Made by a program: the position numbers and the translations under genes
The notes under the pieces: model-generated
Seen by the model: only the letters and a program-made list of their open reading frames with translations
What the model was told of the DNA's origin: nothing
Database searches by the model: none
Shown here: positions 13,654-14,309 of the stretch, piece by piece
Numbering within the stretch: the stretch's first letter is position 1
Layout: every line of letters starts with the position of its first letter
Assembly (NCBI GenBank): GCA_016712635.1
Contig: JADJQS010000003.1
Location: 1 to 14,309, forward strand
Length of the DNA stretch: 14,309 nucleotides
Origin: Gammaproteobacteria bacterium
Lineage (GTDB): Bacteria > Pseudomonadota > Gammaproteobacteria > SZUA-140
Reading direction: 5' to 3'

Positions 13654-14309
13654 ATGCCGCAATCGCCGGGCGCGACCTCGCCGTCCTGTGGCATCCTGCA
13701 CCCAGATGAAGGATCATGAATTCGTACCGCTGGTCACGATCCGACGCGGTACCGGCGTCTGGCTGGAGGATTTCGAAGGCCGGAGATACCTCGACGCCAT
13801 CAAACTCACGGTGGGTCAATCTTTTCGGGCACGCCAATCCGCGCATCAGTGCCGCCGTCCGGACCAACTACCATCGCTCAAACGCAGCCAAATGCTAGCC
13901 AGCCGCCCATCTCCCTGCACTAGAACTGGCCCGACCGCCTGGTGGGGATCACTTCCGGTTTAGTACGCTGTTTCTTTGCGGACAATGGATCATCCGCCGT
14001 GGAAGTCGCCGCAAGACGAGCTTCCACCACTGGCGCAATCTCGGGCACCATAAGAAGACAAAATTCATCAATTTAGACAAATAGTTACCATGGTGAAACG
14101 CTGGGCGCACTGGCCGTGGGCGACGCCTTCTTACAAGAGATATACCGCCCGCTTTTTGATGCAGGCCATTTCGGTGCCTTCTCCCGATTGTTAATGGCGC
14201 GAAAACGGACAAAGCTGGAGCGATCATTCGGCGCACCGTTTTGAGGAGCGATGCGTAAACACTGGGCGCCACCATGATGAGAGTATGCGCGGTGATCGTC
14301 GAGCCGCTG
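13654..14309 (+). CDS. bioA: Adenosylmethionine-8-amino-7-oxononanoate aminotransferase, 5' part, frameshifted, cut by the window edge
   Basis: BioA makes 7,8-diaminopelargonate from KAPA with SAM as amino donor, the second-last step but one before biotin. Read across frames: IAGRDLAVLWHP, TQMKDHEFVPLVTIRRG and GVWLEDFEGRRYLDAI give the start of the class III aminotransferase fold. VNLFGHANPRISAAVR follows, and then FFADNGSSAVEVA near 13970-14010, the PLP phosphate-binding loop. SFHHWRNLGHHKKTKFINL, NSYHGETLGALAVGDA and, at the edge, CAVIVEPL are further BioA landmarks. The PLP Lys lies beyond the window. Frame changes occur near 13700, 13800-13815, 13870-13960, 14000 and 14080, and again after 14130. 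The ATG at 13654 is close to the expected start but an indel follows it, so the start is approximate. Near the end, CAVIVEPL is in frame with the GTG-like codons before it. Confidence 0.88.

Overview
The window looks like a chromosomal segment of a free-living gammaproteobacterium with fairly high GC. The evidence is the birA-coaX-SPOR-tRNA-Thr order, a QseB/QseC-like two-component pair, a two-domain BirA, and a tRNA-Thr with an encoded CCA end. I cannot name a genus. The sequence is error-rich: about half of the long genes carry several frameshifts although conserved motifs continue in neighbouring frames. The two ends (1-1000 and about 12800-14309) are worst. I read most breaks as sequencing or assembly errors, not as true pseudogenes, and annotate whole gene spans.

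Layout. 1-4256 is a signalling block on the minus strand: a REC-TPR response regulator, an EAL-domain cyclic-di-GMP phosphodiesterase, and a QseB/QseC-like regulator and sensor kinase pair that runs off the left edge. 4414-5049 (plus) is an intact TerC-family membrane protein. 5091-5858 (minus) is an intact FkbM-type methyltransferase. 6068-8813 (minus) holds birA, coaX and a SPOR-domain protein, joined by 4-nt start/stop overlaps, followed by tRNA-Thr(TGT).

8880-9900 is the least explained part. Two very small single-pass membrane proteins (34 and 36 aa) on the minus strand look like relatives of each other and each has a strong ribosome binding site. They flank an 89-aa protein of unknown function on the plus strand. 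The intervals between them hold possible overlapping divergent promoters, a perfect 10-bp inverted repeat, two further hairpins, and a Rho-independent terminator just outside.

10046-12770 is a bactofilin gene divergent from a large exported, membrane-anchored von Willebrand factor A protein. 12824-13428 (minus) is a badly broken 2-Cys peroxiredoxin. 13654 to the right edge (plus) is the start of bioA, also broken. With birA this gives the window two biotin genes: one that makes biotin and one that attaches it and may repress its synthesis.
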